From Oscillospiraceae bacterium (GTDB lineage: Bacteria; Bacillota; Clostridia; Oscillospirales; Oscillospiraceae): a stretch of DNA of 64,000 bases. The translations under genes and the position numbers were made by a program. Below are positions 51,625 through 60,198 of this stretch, piece by piece; position 1 is the first letter of the stretch; each line of letters opens with the position of its first letter. Below the pieces are notes generated by a model. That model did not search any database. It had not been told where the DNA came from and was given only the letters and a program-made list of their open reading frames with translations. Location: NCBI GenBank assembly GCA_015068325.1, contig SVKQ01000008.1, positions 1 through 64,000 of the forward strand, written 5' to 3'.

Positions 51625-53475
51625 TCATTCGCCGCCCTCGGCGGGATCGGGGTCAGCAGGGGGCTCCGGTGTCTCCGGCGCGGGCTCCTCCGGTGTCTCC
51701 GGCGTCGGCGTCTCCGGGGTCTCGGGGGTCTCCGGGACGGCGGGCTCCGTCGGCTCCTCCGGTGCCGGCGTCTCCGGAGTTTCGGGCTCCGTCGGCTTCT
51801 CCGGCTCGGTCGGCTCCTCACCGGGCTTGGTGTCCTCCTTCTCCGGCTTGGGTTCCTCCTTCTCCGGACCGATGCGGTAGATGGTGGGGCGCATCTCATA
51901 GTCGCTGGTAGCCTCCACCTCGCTGGAGATCAGGGTGCCATCACCGGCGTACACATTGCGCCAGGTCTTGACGAAGTACCCGGTATAACCGCTCTGCTCC
52001 AGCACCTTTTGGCCGGGCTTCAGACTGTCGTCCTCCTTGTACTCCACCTTGGAGGGTGTGGTGGACAGCGTGCTGCTGACCATACGCACATAAGTATCGT
52101 CCAGCTTTGTGCCGTAGATGGACACGGTGAGGTTGTTGTTGCTGCTGTATTCCGTGACGATCTTGATGGGGTAGTCTGTGTTGTTCTCAAACACGTAGTC
52201 CGGGCTGGGATAGAAGGTAGTGGCGTCGCAGCCCCAGGTAATGTAGCCGGGGGCATACTGGTGGCACCAGCGCTCTACGATCTTCAGGTTGCTCAGCAGC
52301 GTGGCGTAATACAGCGTAGAGGACACCTGGCACACGCCGCCGCCGTAGACGTCCACCGTCTTGCCGCCCACATAGCCGGGTGCCGTCAGATAGCCGTTTT
52401 CCTTGTTGGGGTTGCCGATGGTCCTGTTATAGGAGAATCGCTCACCGCTGTTGAGGATATATCCGTTGACCACACCGGCGGCGCGGCGCACGTTGTTGAG
52501 CCGGTTGGAGCTACCGCTGACATAGGTGGTATACGTGCCGAGGCAGTCGCGGAAGAGTACGTTCTCCAGCTCGTCCTTCTCCACCACAGGGAACGCCACC
52601 GTGCCGGGAATCACGATCTCCTCGCCCGGCTCCGCCTTGGCCAGCAGGGCCTGGGCTTCGGCCACGTCGAACTCCACGCCGATGCGGGAATCGGTCAGGT
52701 CGCCGGTGGCCTTGTCATATCCGGCATTGGCCATCTCGCCGTGGATCTCCTCATACAGCGCCGCCAGGTCGATGGGCTGTGCGGACACGGGGATATATGT
52801 GCACTGGATAGGGCTCAGATCGCCGGTGGCCACCGCGTTGGCAATGGCCTCGCGCAGCAGCTTGCTGTCGACCTCTACGCCGTCCCTGGGTTTTGTTACA
52901 TACAGGCCGTCGCTCTTCTCCTCGTCCAGGCGGTAGGCGCCGTCCACCACCGTGCTGGCCATGCCGGCGCTGATCCGATCCAGCGCTTCATTGAGAGACG
53001 CCTCGTCGGCCGACAGGGGGGCCGACACGTCGTTGGTGGTGAACCAGCTGCGGATGTAATTCCAGCCGTCGGCCAGGAAACTGCTGTGGGTGGCCTCCCA
53101 GGCGCTGTTGGCCGCATCCTCCGGCGTGACGGTGACCGTCAGGTCGGAGAGGGACACGCGGCTGACCTCCTCGTCGTCCTTCATCAGGGAGATGCCCATC
53201 TCATTGCTGAGCCTGGGGCCCTCCTGCTGCCACAGCTCCTCGATCTGCTGGCGGGTCAGGCCGCCCACATCCACACCCAGGACACTGGTGCCCTTGAGCA
53301 CCGTGTCGCTGGAGGCCGCCACGCCGCAGATGGCGGCGTAGCCTGCCGCCAACACGCCTGCTACAATGCCACAGACCAGCAGGGCGGTTTTTCTGCCCTT
53401 TTTCGGCGTCTGTTCCGCCGGCTGCTGATCGGATACTCGTTCCTCCAAGGATACCTGGCTGTAGTTTTCTTCCAT
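51625..53475 (-). CDS. VanW family membrane-anchored protein with Pro/Glu/Thr tail
   Basis: A 616-residue protein. A cytoplasmic start of about 30 residues is followed by a single span (TALLVCGIVAGVLAAGYAAI), an extracellular region with two peptidoglycan-binding_4-like domains (from about residue 75), and the VanW domain (FSYNRTIGNP, GKTVDVYGGGVCQVSSTLY), then a small beta domain. The last 75 residues are almost only Pro, Glu, Thr and Ala repeats, a likely wall-spanning linker. VanW is of unknown function, first seen in vancomycin-resistance clusters but common in clostridia without them. Start at 53475 after AAAGGAGGG; a longer frame upstream is not family-like. Confidence 0.9.
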   Translation of the reverse strand: MEENYSQVSLEERVSDQQPAEQTPKKGRKTALLVCGIVAGVLAAGYAAICGVAASSDTVLKGTSVLGVDVGGLTRQQIEELWQQEGPRLSNEMGISLMKDDEEVSRVSLSDLTVTVTPEDAANSAWEATHSSFLADGWNYIRSWFTTNDVSAPLSADEASLNEALDRISAGMASTVVDGAYRLDEEKSDGLYVTKPRDGVEVDSKLLREAIANAVATGDLSPIQCTYIPVSAQPIDLAALYEEIHGEMANAGYDKATGDLTDSRIGVEFDVAEAQALLAKAEPGEEIVIPGTVAFPVVEKDELENVLFRDCLGTYTTYVSGSSNRLNNVRRAAGVVNGYILNSGERFSYNRTIGNPNKENGYLTAPGYVGGKTVDVYGGGVCQVSSTLYYATLLSNLKIVERWCHQYAPGYITWGCDATTFYPSPDYVFENNTDYPIKIVTEYSSNNNLTVSIYGTKLDDTYVRMVSSTLSTTPSKVEYKEDDSLKPGQKVLEQSGYTGYFVKTWRNVYAGDGTLISSEVEATSDYEMRPTIYRIGPEKEEPKPEKEDTKPGEEPTEPEKPTEPETPETPAPEEPTEPAVPETPETPETPTPETPEEPAPETPEPPADPDPAEGGE

Positions 53476-53587
53476 GACAGCCCCTCCTTTTTGCTTCCGT
53501 TGCTCTGCCGCGCTCTCTGCACAGCATGTCAGTGTATTATACTCCTTTTCCGTATAAAAAGCATTACAATTTTGTAACAAGGGGTCT

Positions 53588-54403
53588 TTACGCCCCTTTT
53601 CCCGCCGTGGGGATGCGGATAGTCAGCAAAATGCAGCCGTCTGCGTCCTCCCGGCCCCACTCAGCCCCTACGCCGGCCTGCCGCATCATGCGCACGCCCC
53701 GGTCCACACTGTTGAGGAACAGGCGCACGTCCTTAATGATATATGTGGTACGGCGGCGAGGCGGCGTGGTGCGCAGGGCTTTGAGCCGGTCCTCCACATA
53801 GGTCTCTGTCCGGGCCACATTCCAGCCGTTCTTCACGATGGCGGCAACGGCCCGTCGCTGGTTCTCCTCGTCCGGCAGACGCAGCAGCGCCCGGGCGTGG
53901 CGCTCGGTGAGGCCGCTCTCCCGGATCAGGCGGCGCACCCCCTCCGGCAGACGCAGCAGGCGCAGCTTGTTGGCCACGCCGGACTGGGATTTGCCGATCT
54001 TTTCCGCCGCCTCCTCCTGGCTGAGCCCGTACTGGCGGATCAACCGGGCGATGGCCTCCGCCTCCTCCCAGTAGTCCAAGTCACGGCGCTGGAGGTTCTC
54101 GATCAGCGCCAGCAGGGCAGAGTCCTCCTCGCCTACCCGGGCGATCAAGCAGGGCACCTCCCGCAGGTCGGCCATGCGCGCCGCCCGCAGCCGCCGCTCG
54201 CCGGCCACCAGTTCATAGCCTTGGTCCACCCGGCGCACCGTCAGCGGCTGGAGGATGCCGTAGGCGCGGATGCTGTCCGCCAATTCCCGCAGGCCCTCCT
54301 CGGAGAAGCTGCGGCGGGGCTGCCGGGGGTTGGGCCGGATCTGTCCGACGGGGATATACTGCACCCGGGTGGACAGAAACTCGCCTTTGCGCTGTTCTTT
54401 CAT
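53588..54403 (-). CDS. ParB/Noc-family chromosome partitioning or nucleoid occlusion protein
   Basis: A 271-residue ParB-type protein: IPVGQIRPNPRQPRRSF, VAGERRLRAARMA (CTP/arginine patch), the IENLQRRDLDYWEEAEAIARLI region and an HTH (LSQEEAAEKIGKSQSGVANKLRLLRLP). Such proteins bind parS-like sites and slide as CTP-dependent clamps. ParB and Noc cannot be separated without a tree; no parA is adjacent, which favours Noc. Start at 54403 after AAAAGGAGGG. No parS-like 16-mer was confidently located in this window. It is followed by the VanW gene. Confidence 0.85.
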   Translation of the reverse strand: MKEQRKGEFLSTRVQYIPVGQIRPNPRQPRRSFSEEGLRELADSIRAYGILQPLTVRRVDQGYELVAGERRLRAARMADLREVPCLIARVGEEDSALLALIENLQRRDLDYWEEAEAIARLIRQYGLSQEEAAEKIGKSQSGVANKLRLLRLPEGVRRLIRESGLTERHARALLRLPDEENQRRAVAAIVKNGWNVARTETYVEDRLKALRTTPPRRRTTYIIKDVRLFLNSVDRGVRMMRQAGVGAEWGREDADGCILLTIRIPTAGKGA

Positions 54404-54478
54404 GGGGATCCCTCCTTTTCTGCCTGTATTGTACCCGCTCATTCCGGCAAAAAAGATCGAATCCCGTCGGGAAATCCG

Positions 54479-54512
54479 AAAAAACTGCCCGGCGGGAGGA
54501 CCCGTCGGGCAG
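54479..54512 (-). terminator. terminator after the DnaC-type loader gene
   Basis: On the minus strand a 12-bp stem (54512-54501 with 54496-54485), 4-nt loop and a run of six T residues. Confidence 0.8.
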
Positions 54513-54523
54513 GATGTCGTTTG

Positions 54524-55522
54524 TCACGCCTGGCGTTCCCGCTTCAGGCGGCGGATATCGTCGCCGAAGAAGGGCAGGATCTGATACTCTCCTTCAAGCC
54601 GGGAGAGGAGCTGGGGGGAATAGCGCTTGCCGATCTCCTCCGGATTCAGGTTGGTGCTGATGATGGTCTTTTTCCCCGCCAGCAGGCGGCCGTTGACCAG
54701 CTGGTAGAGGGAGCTCTGGACAAAGGAGGTGGTCATCTCCGTGCCCAGGTCGTCGATGATCAGCAGATCACAGGCGCGGAAGCGCTCCACGTCCTCCTCG
54801 ACCTGCTCCTCCTCATCCCGGCGGAACTTGTCCGCCTCCAGCCGGGCAAAGATGTGGCCGGCGGTATCATAGACCACGGAGAAACCGTTCTCGCTGACCA
54901 CCCGGGCGATGCAGGCGGAGAGGAATGTCTTGCCCAGGCCCGGATCGCCGCTGAACAGCAGGTTGCCGCTGCGGGGGCCGAACTGGTGAGCATAGTCCTG
55001 GCAGGTGTCAAAGTTCTCTTCCATATTGGCCCGGGGCGAGATGCCCATCCCCGGTGACACCGCGGCGCTGTACCAGCAGAAATCAAAGGTCTCAAAGCTG
55101 GCGGTGCCCATGTCCAGCATCCGGGACAGCTCCTCGATCTGGGTTCGGGTGTAGTACTGGCGCAGGCAGCGGCACATTTCGCCGTCCCGGAAACCTGTGT
55201 CACCGCAGAGGACGCAGTTTGGCTTCTCCTCCAGCTCGTCGGCCTCGTAGCCGCGCTCCATCAGCAGGGCGGCCCGCTCCCGCTGCAGGTCCAGGTTCCG
55301 GTCCTGGATCACACGCAGGGCCGGCAGCGGATCGGTGCCCCGGCGCAGGGCCGAACTGATGATCTGGGACATGGTGCCGCGCAGCTCCCGGTCGATTTCC
55401 TCCAAACGGGGAATTTCCCGGAATATCTGCTGTTGGCGCTCTGCGAACGCCTCGCTGCGGCGCTGCTTGTCCCGGTCGTACCGGGCCAGGCTGCGGCGCA
55501 GGATCTTTCCGTCGTATGCCAC
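54524..55522 (-). CDS. DnaC/DnaI-type helicase loader ATPase
   Basis: A 332-residue protein. A helical N-terminal half (with RYDRDKQRRSEAFAERQQQIF) leads to a Cys motif (CVLCGDTGFRDGEMCRC), probably a zinc site as in DnaI. The AAA+ domain has FSGDPGLGKTFLSACIA (Walker A around residue 190), LLIIDDLGTE (Walker B) and STNLNPEEIGKRYSPQLLSRL. It loads the replicative helicase onto DNA during initiation or restart. It lies 14 bp downstream of dnaD, as in other Firmicutes. GGAGGGG precedes the start. Confidence 0.92.
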   Translation of the reverse strand: MAYDGKILRRSLARYDRDKQRRSEAFAERQQQIFREIPRLEEIDRELRGTMSQIISSALRRGTDPLPALRVIQDRNLDLQRERAALLMERGYEADELEEKPNCVLCGDTGFRDGEMCRCLRQYYTRTQIEELSRMLDMGTASFETFDFCWYSAAVSPGMGISPRANMEENFDTCQDYAHQFGPRSGNLLFSGDPGLGKTFLSACIARVVSENGFSVVYDTAGHIFARLEADKFRRDEEEQVEEDVERFRACDLLIIDDLGTEMTTSFVQSSLYQLVNGRLLAGKKTIISTNLNPEEIGKRYSPQLLSRLEGEYQILPFFGDDIRRLKRERQA

Positions 55523-55535
55523 GCGTGTCCCCTCC

Positions 55536-56453
55536 TTATCGCTTGATATACCGCTTCATCCAGTCGTTTTTCTCGCCGGCAGGACGGCCGGTCTTTTTCT
55601 CCCTGGCACTGCGCGGCGTACGTTCCTGCCGCTCCACGTCCTCAGGTGTACGCAGGCCATCCGTCTCCCAGCGGCGCAGTATGCCGTTGAGGTAGCCCCA
55701 CTTCAGCTCTTTTTTATAGAAGATCGTCCTGTCATAGGCCAACGCCACCAGTTCTGGCGTGTAGCCCTTTTCAATCCACTGGATGATGTAGCGCTCCTCG
55801 CTGTCCACCGGGCGGCGGTCACAGATCTGCACGGCCCGGAGGTAGGCGCCCATCTGCTCCTGTTTGGCGTCATAGTCCTTGAGATACCGGGCGGCGCTCT
55901 CCTGGTCGAACAGGCCCTGCCTGGCCCAGTAATACCCCTCTTTTTCCACCTGGCGCAGCGTGGGACGGCGGCCGGGGCCGAAGCGCCGCTCCACACGGCT
56001 GACACAGTGGCACACCAGCAGGTAGATCACGTCCGGCGGCATGCCCAGGTCGTCATAGAGCCCCGCCAGAATTTGCAGATCCGCCGTTTTCAGCTTTTTG
56101 CCCAGCTTCTCCTCTGTTTGGCGCACCAGCATGGCAAAGCCGCTGTCACCCTCCAACAGGGCAGCGATGTCGCCGGTGGTGTAGGCAGGGCGCTCCTCCG
56201 CCGGCTCCGGGATCGTCTCCGCTCCGCCCTCCAGCAGGCCCAGCTGCTGCAGCGTATGCTCGGCGTCGGCCAGCCGCAGTTCGCTCCATCGCAGACGTTT
56301 TTGTATCTCCTGGGGCGTGACGCCGCCGGAGGCGCGCACCAGGAACAGATACAGCAGCGCGGCGTCGCTGTCCGCCCGGGCGATCAGCTTGTCCAGCCGC
56401 TGAGCGGGCAGGGATACGTCCCGCTCCTGATCCCGCAGGATATATCCGCTCAT
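55536..56453 (-). CDS. DnaD domain protein (replication restart primosome component)
   Basis: A 305-residue protein with a winged-helix-like N-terminal region (ASGGVTPQEIQKRLRWSELRLADAEHTLQQLGLL) and a C-terminal DnaD/DnaB_2 domain containing the family motif YYWARQGLFDQE and YIIQWIEKGYTPELVALAYDRT. DnaD proteins remodel oriC DNA and recruit DnaI/helicase during initiation and restart; the DnaC/DnaI loader follows at once. Start at 56453 after GGAGGTG. Confidence 0.9.
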   Translation of the reverse strand: MSGYILRDQERDVSLPAQRLDKLIARADSDAALLYLFLVRASGGVTPQEIQKRLRWSELRLADAEHTLQQLGLLEGGAETIPEPAEERPAYTTGDIAALLEGDSGFAMLVRQTEEKLGKKLKTADLQILAGLYDDLGMPPDVIYLLVCHCVSRVERRFGPGRRPTLRQVEKEGYYWARQGLFDQESAARYLKDYDAKQEQMGAYLRAVQICDRRPVDSEERYIIQWIEKGYTPELVALAYDRTIFYKKELKWGYLNGILRRWETDGLRTPEDVERQERTPRSAREKKTGRPAGEKNDWMKRYIKR

Positions 56454-56482
56454 GGCACACCTCCTCCCGCAATTGTTTCTTC

Positions 56483-56511
56483 ATTTTACAATAAAACTCC
56501 TTTTTCGTAAA
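56483..56511 (-). promoter_or_regulatory. promoter of the dnaD-dnaC operon
   Basis: On the minus strand: TTTACG (56511-56506), 17-bp spacer, TAAAAT (56488-56483). Confidence 0.65.
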
Positions 56512-56549
56512 GATGCCGCGCCGTTTTTTCAGAAAATTCCTGTCGATGC

Positions 56550-56578
56550 TTTACGCCTTTTGCCGATTATGGTATAAT
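56550..56578 (+). promoter_or_regulatory. promoter of zapA
   Basis: TTTACG (56550-56555), 17-bp spacer, TATAAT (56573-56578). Confidence 0.7.
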
Positions 56579-56652
56579 TCATTCTGTATAAGTGTTATTA
56601 TGCCCTTCGGCCCCGCAGGGACCGGAGCAACAGGAAAGGACGGGTCGTCACT

Positions 56653-56967
56653 ATGGCAAATCGTGTTAAATTCAACATCTGTGGGGAGGAATACACCCTG
56701 ATCGCGGAGGAGAGCCCCTCCTATATGGAGCGGGTGGGCAAGCTGGTGGACAGCCGCATGTCCGAGGTGCTCAACGGCGGCAGCAACAGCCGCACCGACG
56801 CGGCCATTCTGGCTGCGGTGAACATCGCCGACGAGCTGCTGAAGGCCCAGGAGAGCGCTGAGAATCTTCGCCGCCAGATCAAAACCTACGTGGATGAGGC
56901 CGCTCAGGCCAAAAACGAGATCTCTGAGCTGAAGCGCCAGCTGTTCAAGGCCCAGAACCGCAAGTAA
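56653..56967 (+). CDS. zapA: cell division protein ZapA
   Basis: A 104-residue protein of ZapA type: NICGEEYTLIAEESPSYMERVGKLVDSRM followed by RTDAAILAAVNIADELLKA and a C-terminal coiled coil rich in Lys, Glu and Gln. ZapA tetramers bundle FtsZ filaments at the division ring. The stop codon overlaps the next start (taATGa). Start follows a strong GGAAAGGA site 10 nt upstream of ATG. Confidence 0.9.
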   Translation: MANRVKFNICGEEYTLIAEESPSYMERVGKLVDSRMSEVLNGGSNSRTDAAILAAVNIADELLKAQESAENLRRQIKTYVDEAAQAKNEISELKRQLFKAQNRK

Positions 56968-59063
56968 TGACGGAGCTGCTTGCCCCCGCCGGCTCGTGGG
57001 AGGCCATGACGGCCGCCGTGCAGAGCGGCGCCGACGCGGTATACATGGGATTTGGCAGCTTCAACGCCAGGCGCAACGCCAAAAACTTCACCGACGAGGA
57101 GTTTGCCCGGGCCGCCGCCTACTGCCATCTGCGGGGCGTGCGGGTCTATCTGACGCTGAATACCCTGCTGACAGACCGGGAGCTGCCCGCGGCGGCGGAC
57201 GCGCTGCGCCGCGCCAGTGACATGGGCGTAGACGCCGTGCTGGTGCAGGATTGGGGCGTTTTGCAGCTGGCCCGCCAGGTGGCGCCGGATCTGCCGCTCC
57301 ACGCCAGCACCCAGATGAGCCTGTTCTCACTGGGCGGGGCCATGCTGGCCCGGGAGCTGGGTGTGGAGCGGGTGGTACTGGCCCGGGAACTGGCCCGGAA
57401 CGACATCCGCACCATCTGTCGCCGCTGCGGTGCCCAGGTGGAGGTGTTCGTCCACGGGGCATTGTGCATGTGCTACTCCGGCCAGTGCGCCATGAGCGCG
57501 CTGATCGGCCAGCGCAGCGGCAACCGGGGCACCTGCGCCCAGCCCTGTCGCCTGCCCTACGGCGTCAACGGCCTCTGTGGGAATGACCGCCCCCTGAGCC
57601 TGAAGGACGTGAATCTCTCCTCCCACCTGCGGGAGCTGCAGGAGATGGGCGTGGCCTGCCTGAAAATCGAGGGGCGGATGAAGCGGCCGGAGTACGTGGC
57701 GGTGGTGACCTCCATCTACCGCCGGCTGCTGGACGAGGGCCGCGGTCCCACGCCCCGGGAGGCCGCCCGACTGGAGGCCGCCTTCAGCCGTAGCGGCTTT
57801 ACCGACGGCTATTATCGGGGTGAAAAAGGTCCTCACATGCTGGGCAGCCGCCCGGAAAACGCCCGTTGGCCGGAGGAGCTGTTCGCCGCTGCCCGGGAGG
57901 ACTATGAAAAAATCGAGCACCGCGCCGTACCGGTGGACATGCGCTGCGTGATCCGTGCCGGAGAGCCGGCCGCGCTGACCGCCGCCGCGGAGCGAAACGG
58001 CCGGACCGTGACGGCGGAGGCCCGCGGCGCTGTGCCGGAGCCGGGCCGCACCCGTTCGCTGACGGCGGAGGAGCTGCGCACGCGGCTGGGCAAAACCGGC
58101 GGCACTGCGTTCACCGTCCGCGCCGTAGAGACGGAGCTGGACGAGGGACTGATGCTGTCGGCCGGCACGATCAATGCTCTGCGTCGCCAGGTGCTGGAGG
58201 ACCTGACGAACCGGCTCTCCGCCGTCCCTGTCAGCGGCGCATGGCCCCGCCGTACCTCCCCAGAGGATCTACTGCCGCCGCCATGCCCGCCCCAGGCAGA
58301 CGAGCCGGAGCTGACCTGCTCCATCGCCGCCGCGGCGCAGCTGACGCCGGAACTGGCCGAAAGCGCAGCGGCGGTGTATATTCCGCTGGAGCTGCTGGAT
58401 ACAATGGAACTGGCACCCTATGCGGCGCGGACGAAGCTGTTCGCCGTGCTGCCCCGGGTGTTCCGCACGGCGGACGAGGCCGTCTTCCGCGCAGTACTGG
58501 AACAGCACGCCCTCCATCTCTCCGGCGCGTTGATTGGCAATCTGGGCCACCTGTCGGTGGCGGAGGGCCTGGGGATGGATCTGCGGGGCGATTTCGGTCT
58601 GAACGTGTTCAACTCCCGGTCGCTGCTACTACTCCGGGACCTGGGACTCCATGGCGCCACCGTGTCCTTTGAGCTCCGGCACCAGCAGGTGCGGGATCTG
58701 CAGAAGTATCTGCCCTGCGAGGCCATCGTCTACGGCCGTCTGCCGCTGATGATCACCGAAAACTGCCCCGCCGCCAACACCGTGGGCTGTAGCCACGGCG
58801 ACGGCGCCGTGCTGACCGACCGCACCGGGGCCGTTTTTCCCGTGCTGTGCGCCTACGGCTGCCGCAGCGAGATCGAAAACAGCCGGGTGCTGTTCCTGGC
58901 CGACAAGCCGGAGTACCGCCGCTGCGGCCTGACCCGGGCCCGGCTGCGCTTTACCACCGAGTCGCCGGAGGTGTGCCTGGCCGCGATCCGCCGCTACCGG
59001 GGGCAGTCCGACTGGACGCCTGCCAACTACACCCGCGGGCTGTTCTACCGGGGCGTGGAGTGA
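56967..59063 (+). CDS. peptidase U32 family protein (long form)
   Basis: A 698-residue protein. The N-terminal half is the U32 domain (LLAPAGSWEAMTAAVQSGADAVYMG, FVHGALCMCYSGQC with the conserved HG...C signature, IEGRMKRPEYVA). The C-terminal half contains a DUF3656-like region. U32 proteins are implicated in ubiquinone biosynthesis, tRNA/RNA hydroxylation (as RlhA) or peptide cleavage; the clostridial long form resembles RlhA/TrhP-type proteins. It overlaps zapA by one base, so they are co-translated. The exact substrate is not known. Confidence 0.88.
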   Translation: MTELLAPAGSWEAMTAAVQSGADAVYMGFGSFNARRNAKNFTDEEFARAAAYCHLRGVRVYLTLNTLLTDRELPAAADALRRASDMGVDAVLVQDWGVLQLARQVAPDLPLHASTQMSLFSLGGAMLARELGVERVVLARELARNDIRTICRRCGAQVEVFVHGALCMCYSGQCAMSALIGQRSGNRGTCAQPCRLPYGVNGLCGNDRPLSLKDVNLSSHLRELQEMGVACLKIEGRMKRPEYVAVVTSIYRRLLDEGRGPTPREAARLEAAFSRSGFTDGYYRGEKGPHMLGSRPENARWPEELFAAAREDYEKIEHRAVPVDMRCVIRAGEPAALTAAAERNGRTVTAEARGAVPEPGRTRSLTAEELRTRLGKTGGTAFTVRAVETELDEGLMLSAGTINALRRQVLEDLTNRLSAVPVSGAWPRRTSPEDLLPPPCPPQADEPELTCSIAAAAQLTPELAESAAAVYIPLELLDTMELAPYAARTKLFAVLPRVFRTADEAVFRAVLEQHALHLSGALIGNLGHLSVAEGLGMDLRGDFGLNVFNSRSLLLLRDLGLHGATVSFELRHQQVRDLQKYLPCEAIVYGRLPLMITENCPAANTVGCSHGDGAVLTDRTGAVFPVLCAYGCRSEIENSRVLFLADKPEYRRCGLTRARLRFTTESPEVCLAAIRRYRGQSDWTPANYTRGLFYRGVE

Positions 59064-59150
59064 GACGGGCAGCGGCATTTTCCAGTCCAATCAGTAATAC
59101 TGCAATCGAATTATACATATAGTTATCAATAGCAGGAGCAATGTGACAAG

Positions 59151-59600
59151 ATGAAGCTGTTTATCAAAGCCCTCTCTCCGAAGATCGGTCGGGAGATCCC
59201 CGCGCCGGACTACGCCACCATCGGCGCTGCTGCCATGGACCTGCGCGCCTGTCTCGACGGACCTGTAACGCTGGCAGCCGGTGCCCGGACGCTGGTGCCT
59301 ACCGGCCTCGCCATCGCCCTGCCGGACGCGGGACACGTGGCGCTGGTGTTCGCCCGCAGCGGGCTGGGCATCAAAAAGGGCGTCTGCCTCAGCAACGGCG
59401 TGGGCGTCATCGACAGCGACTACCGGGGCGAAATCGGCGTAGGACTGGTGAATCTATCCGACGAGGACTACACCATCCTGCCCGGCGACCGCATCGCCCA
59501 ACTGATGGTGATACCGGTGGTGCAGCCGACGCTGGAGTTCGTGGACACACTGGACGAGACGGAGCGGGGCATCGGCGGCTTTGGCTCCACGGGGCGGTGA
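59151..59600 (+). CDS. dut: dUTP diphosphatase
   Basis: A 149-residue trimeric dUTPase: motif 1 AAAMDLRA, motif 2 ARSGLGIKKG, motif 3 GVGVIDSDYRGEIGVGLVN, motif 4 GDRIAQLMV and motif 5 RGIGGFGSTGR with the Phe/Arg that cover the substrate. It hydrolyses dUTP to dUMP and prevents uracil incorporation. GCAGGAGC lies upstream of the start at 59151. The maf gene begins 5 bp after its stop. Confidence 0.96.
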   Translation: MKLFIKALSPKIGREIPAPDYATIGAAAMDLRACLDGPVTLAAGARTLVPTGLAIALPDAGHVALVFARSGLGIKKGVCLSNGVGVIDSDYRGEIGVGLVNLSDEDYTILPGDRIAQLMVIPVVQPTLEFVDTLDETERGIGGFGSTGR

Positions 59601-59605
59601 GGCAT

Positions 59606-60196
59606 ATGGCGAAGATCGTGCTGGCCTCTGCCTCGCCGCGGCGGCAGGAGTTGCTGCGGCGCATCGGCATCGCCGATTTTACGCTGCGGATCCCGCAGGT
59701 GGAGGAATTCTATCCCGACGGCCTCTCTCCGGAGGAGACCGTCGTCTATATCTCCCGGGAAAAGTCGCTGGCTGTTCCCTCGACCCCCGACGAGATCGTC
59801 ATCACCGCCGACACCATGGTGTTTCTGGATCAGGCCCGGCTGGGCAAGCCCCGGGACGAGGCCCACGCGCTGGAGATGCTGACGGCGCTGCAGGGACGGC
59901 GTCACACCGTGTGCACCGGCGTCACCGTGCGGCAGGGCGAGCGCATCCTCAGCCGTGCTCAATCCACCGACGTGTACTTTCGCCCGGCGGGTCGGACGGA
60001 GCTGGCCGACTACATCGCCGGCGGCGAACCCATGGACAAGGCCGGCGCCTACGGTGTACAGGGCCAGGGGGCGCTACTGGTAGAGCGCATCGACGGCGAT
60101 TTTTTCAACGTGATGGGACTGCCGGTGGTGCTGCTGCAACGGATGCTGGCCGAATTTGGCATACATCTGTTGGCTCCAAACCCGCCAGAGGAGTAG
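59606..60196 (+). CDS. maf: Maf-like nucleoside triphosphate pyrophosphatase
   Basis: A 196-residue Maf protein: N-terminal signature IVLASASPRRQELLRRIG, the TADTMVF motif with the catalytic Asp, GKPRDEAHALEML and the C-terminal NVMGLPVVLLQRML. Maf proteins hydrolyse dTTP, UTP, CTP or modified nucleotides and are linked to septum formation, fitting the neighbouring mreC-mreD-mrdA genes. The start at 59606 (MAKIVLAS) is preferred to a 59597 GTG overlapping the dut stop; no strong ribosome site is visible, so translation may be coupled to dut. Confidence 0.93.
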   Translation: MAKIVLASASPRRQELLRRIGIADFTLRIPQVEEFYPDGLSPEETVVYISREKSLAVPSTPDEIVITADTMVFLDQARLGKPRDEAHALEMLTALQGRRHTVCTGVTVRQGERILSRAQSTDVYFRPAGRTELADYIAGGEPMDKAGAYGVQGQGALLVERIDGDFFNVMGLPVVLLQRMLAEFGIHLLAPNPPEE

Positions 60197-60198
60197 GA

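Noticed and set aside
51660-51860. Short repeated units resembling a CRISPR or satellite array
   Set aside because: The units are in-frame Pro/Glu/Thr codon repeats at the VanW C-terminus, with no spacer-repeat structure and no cas genes nearby.
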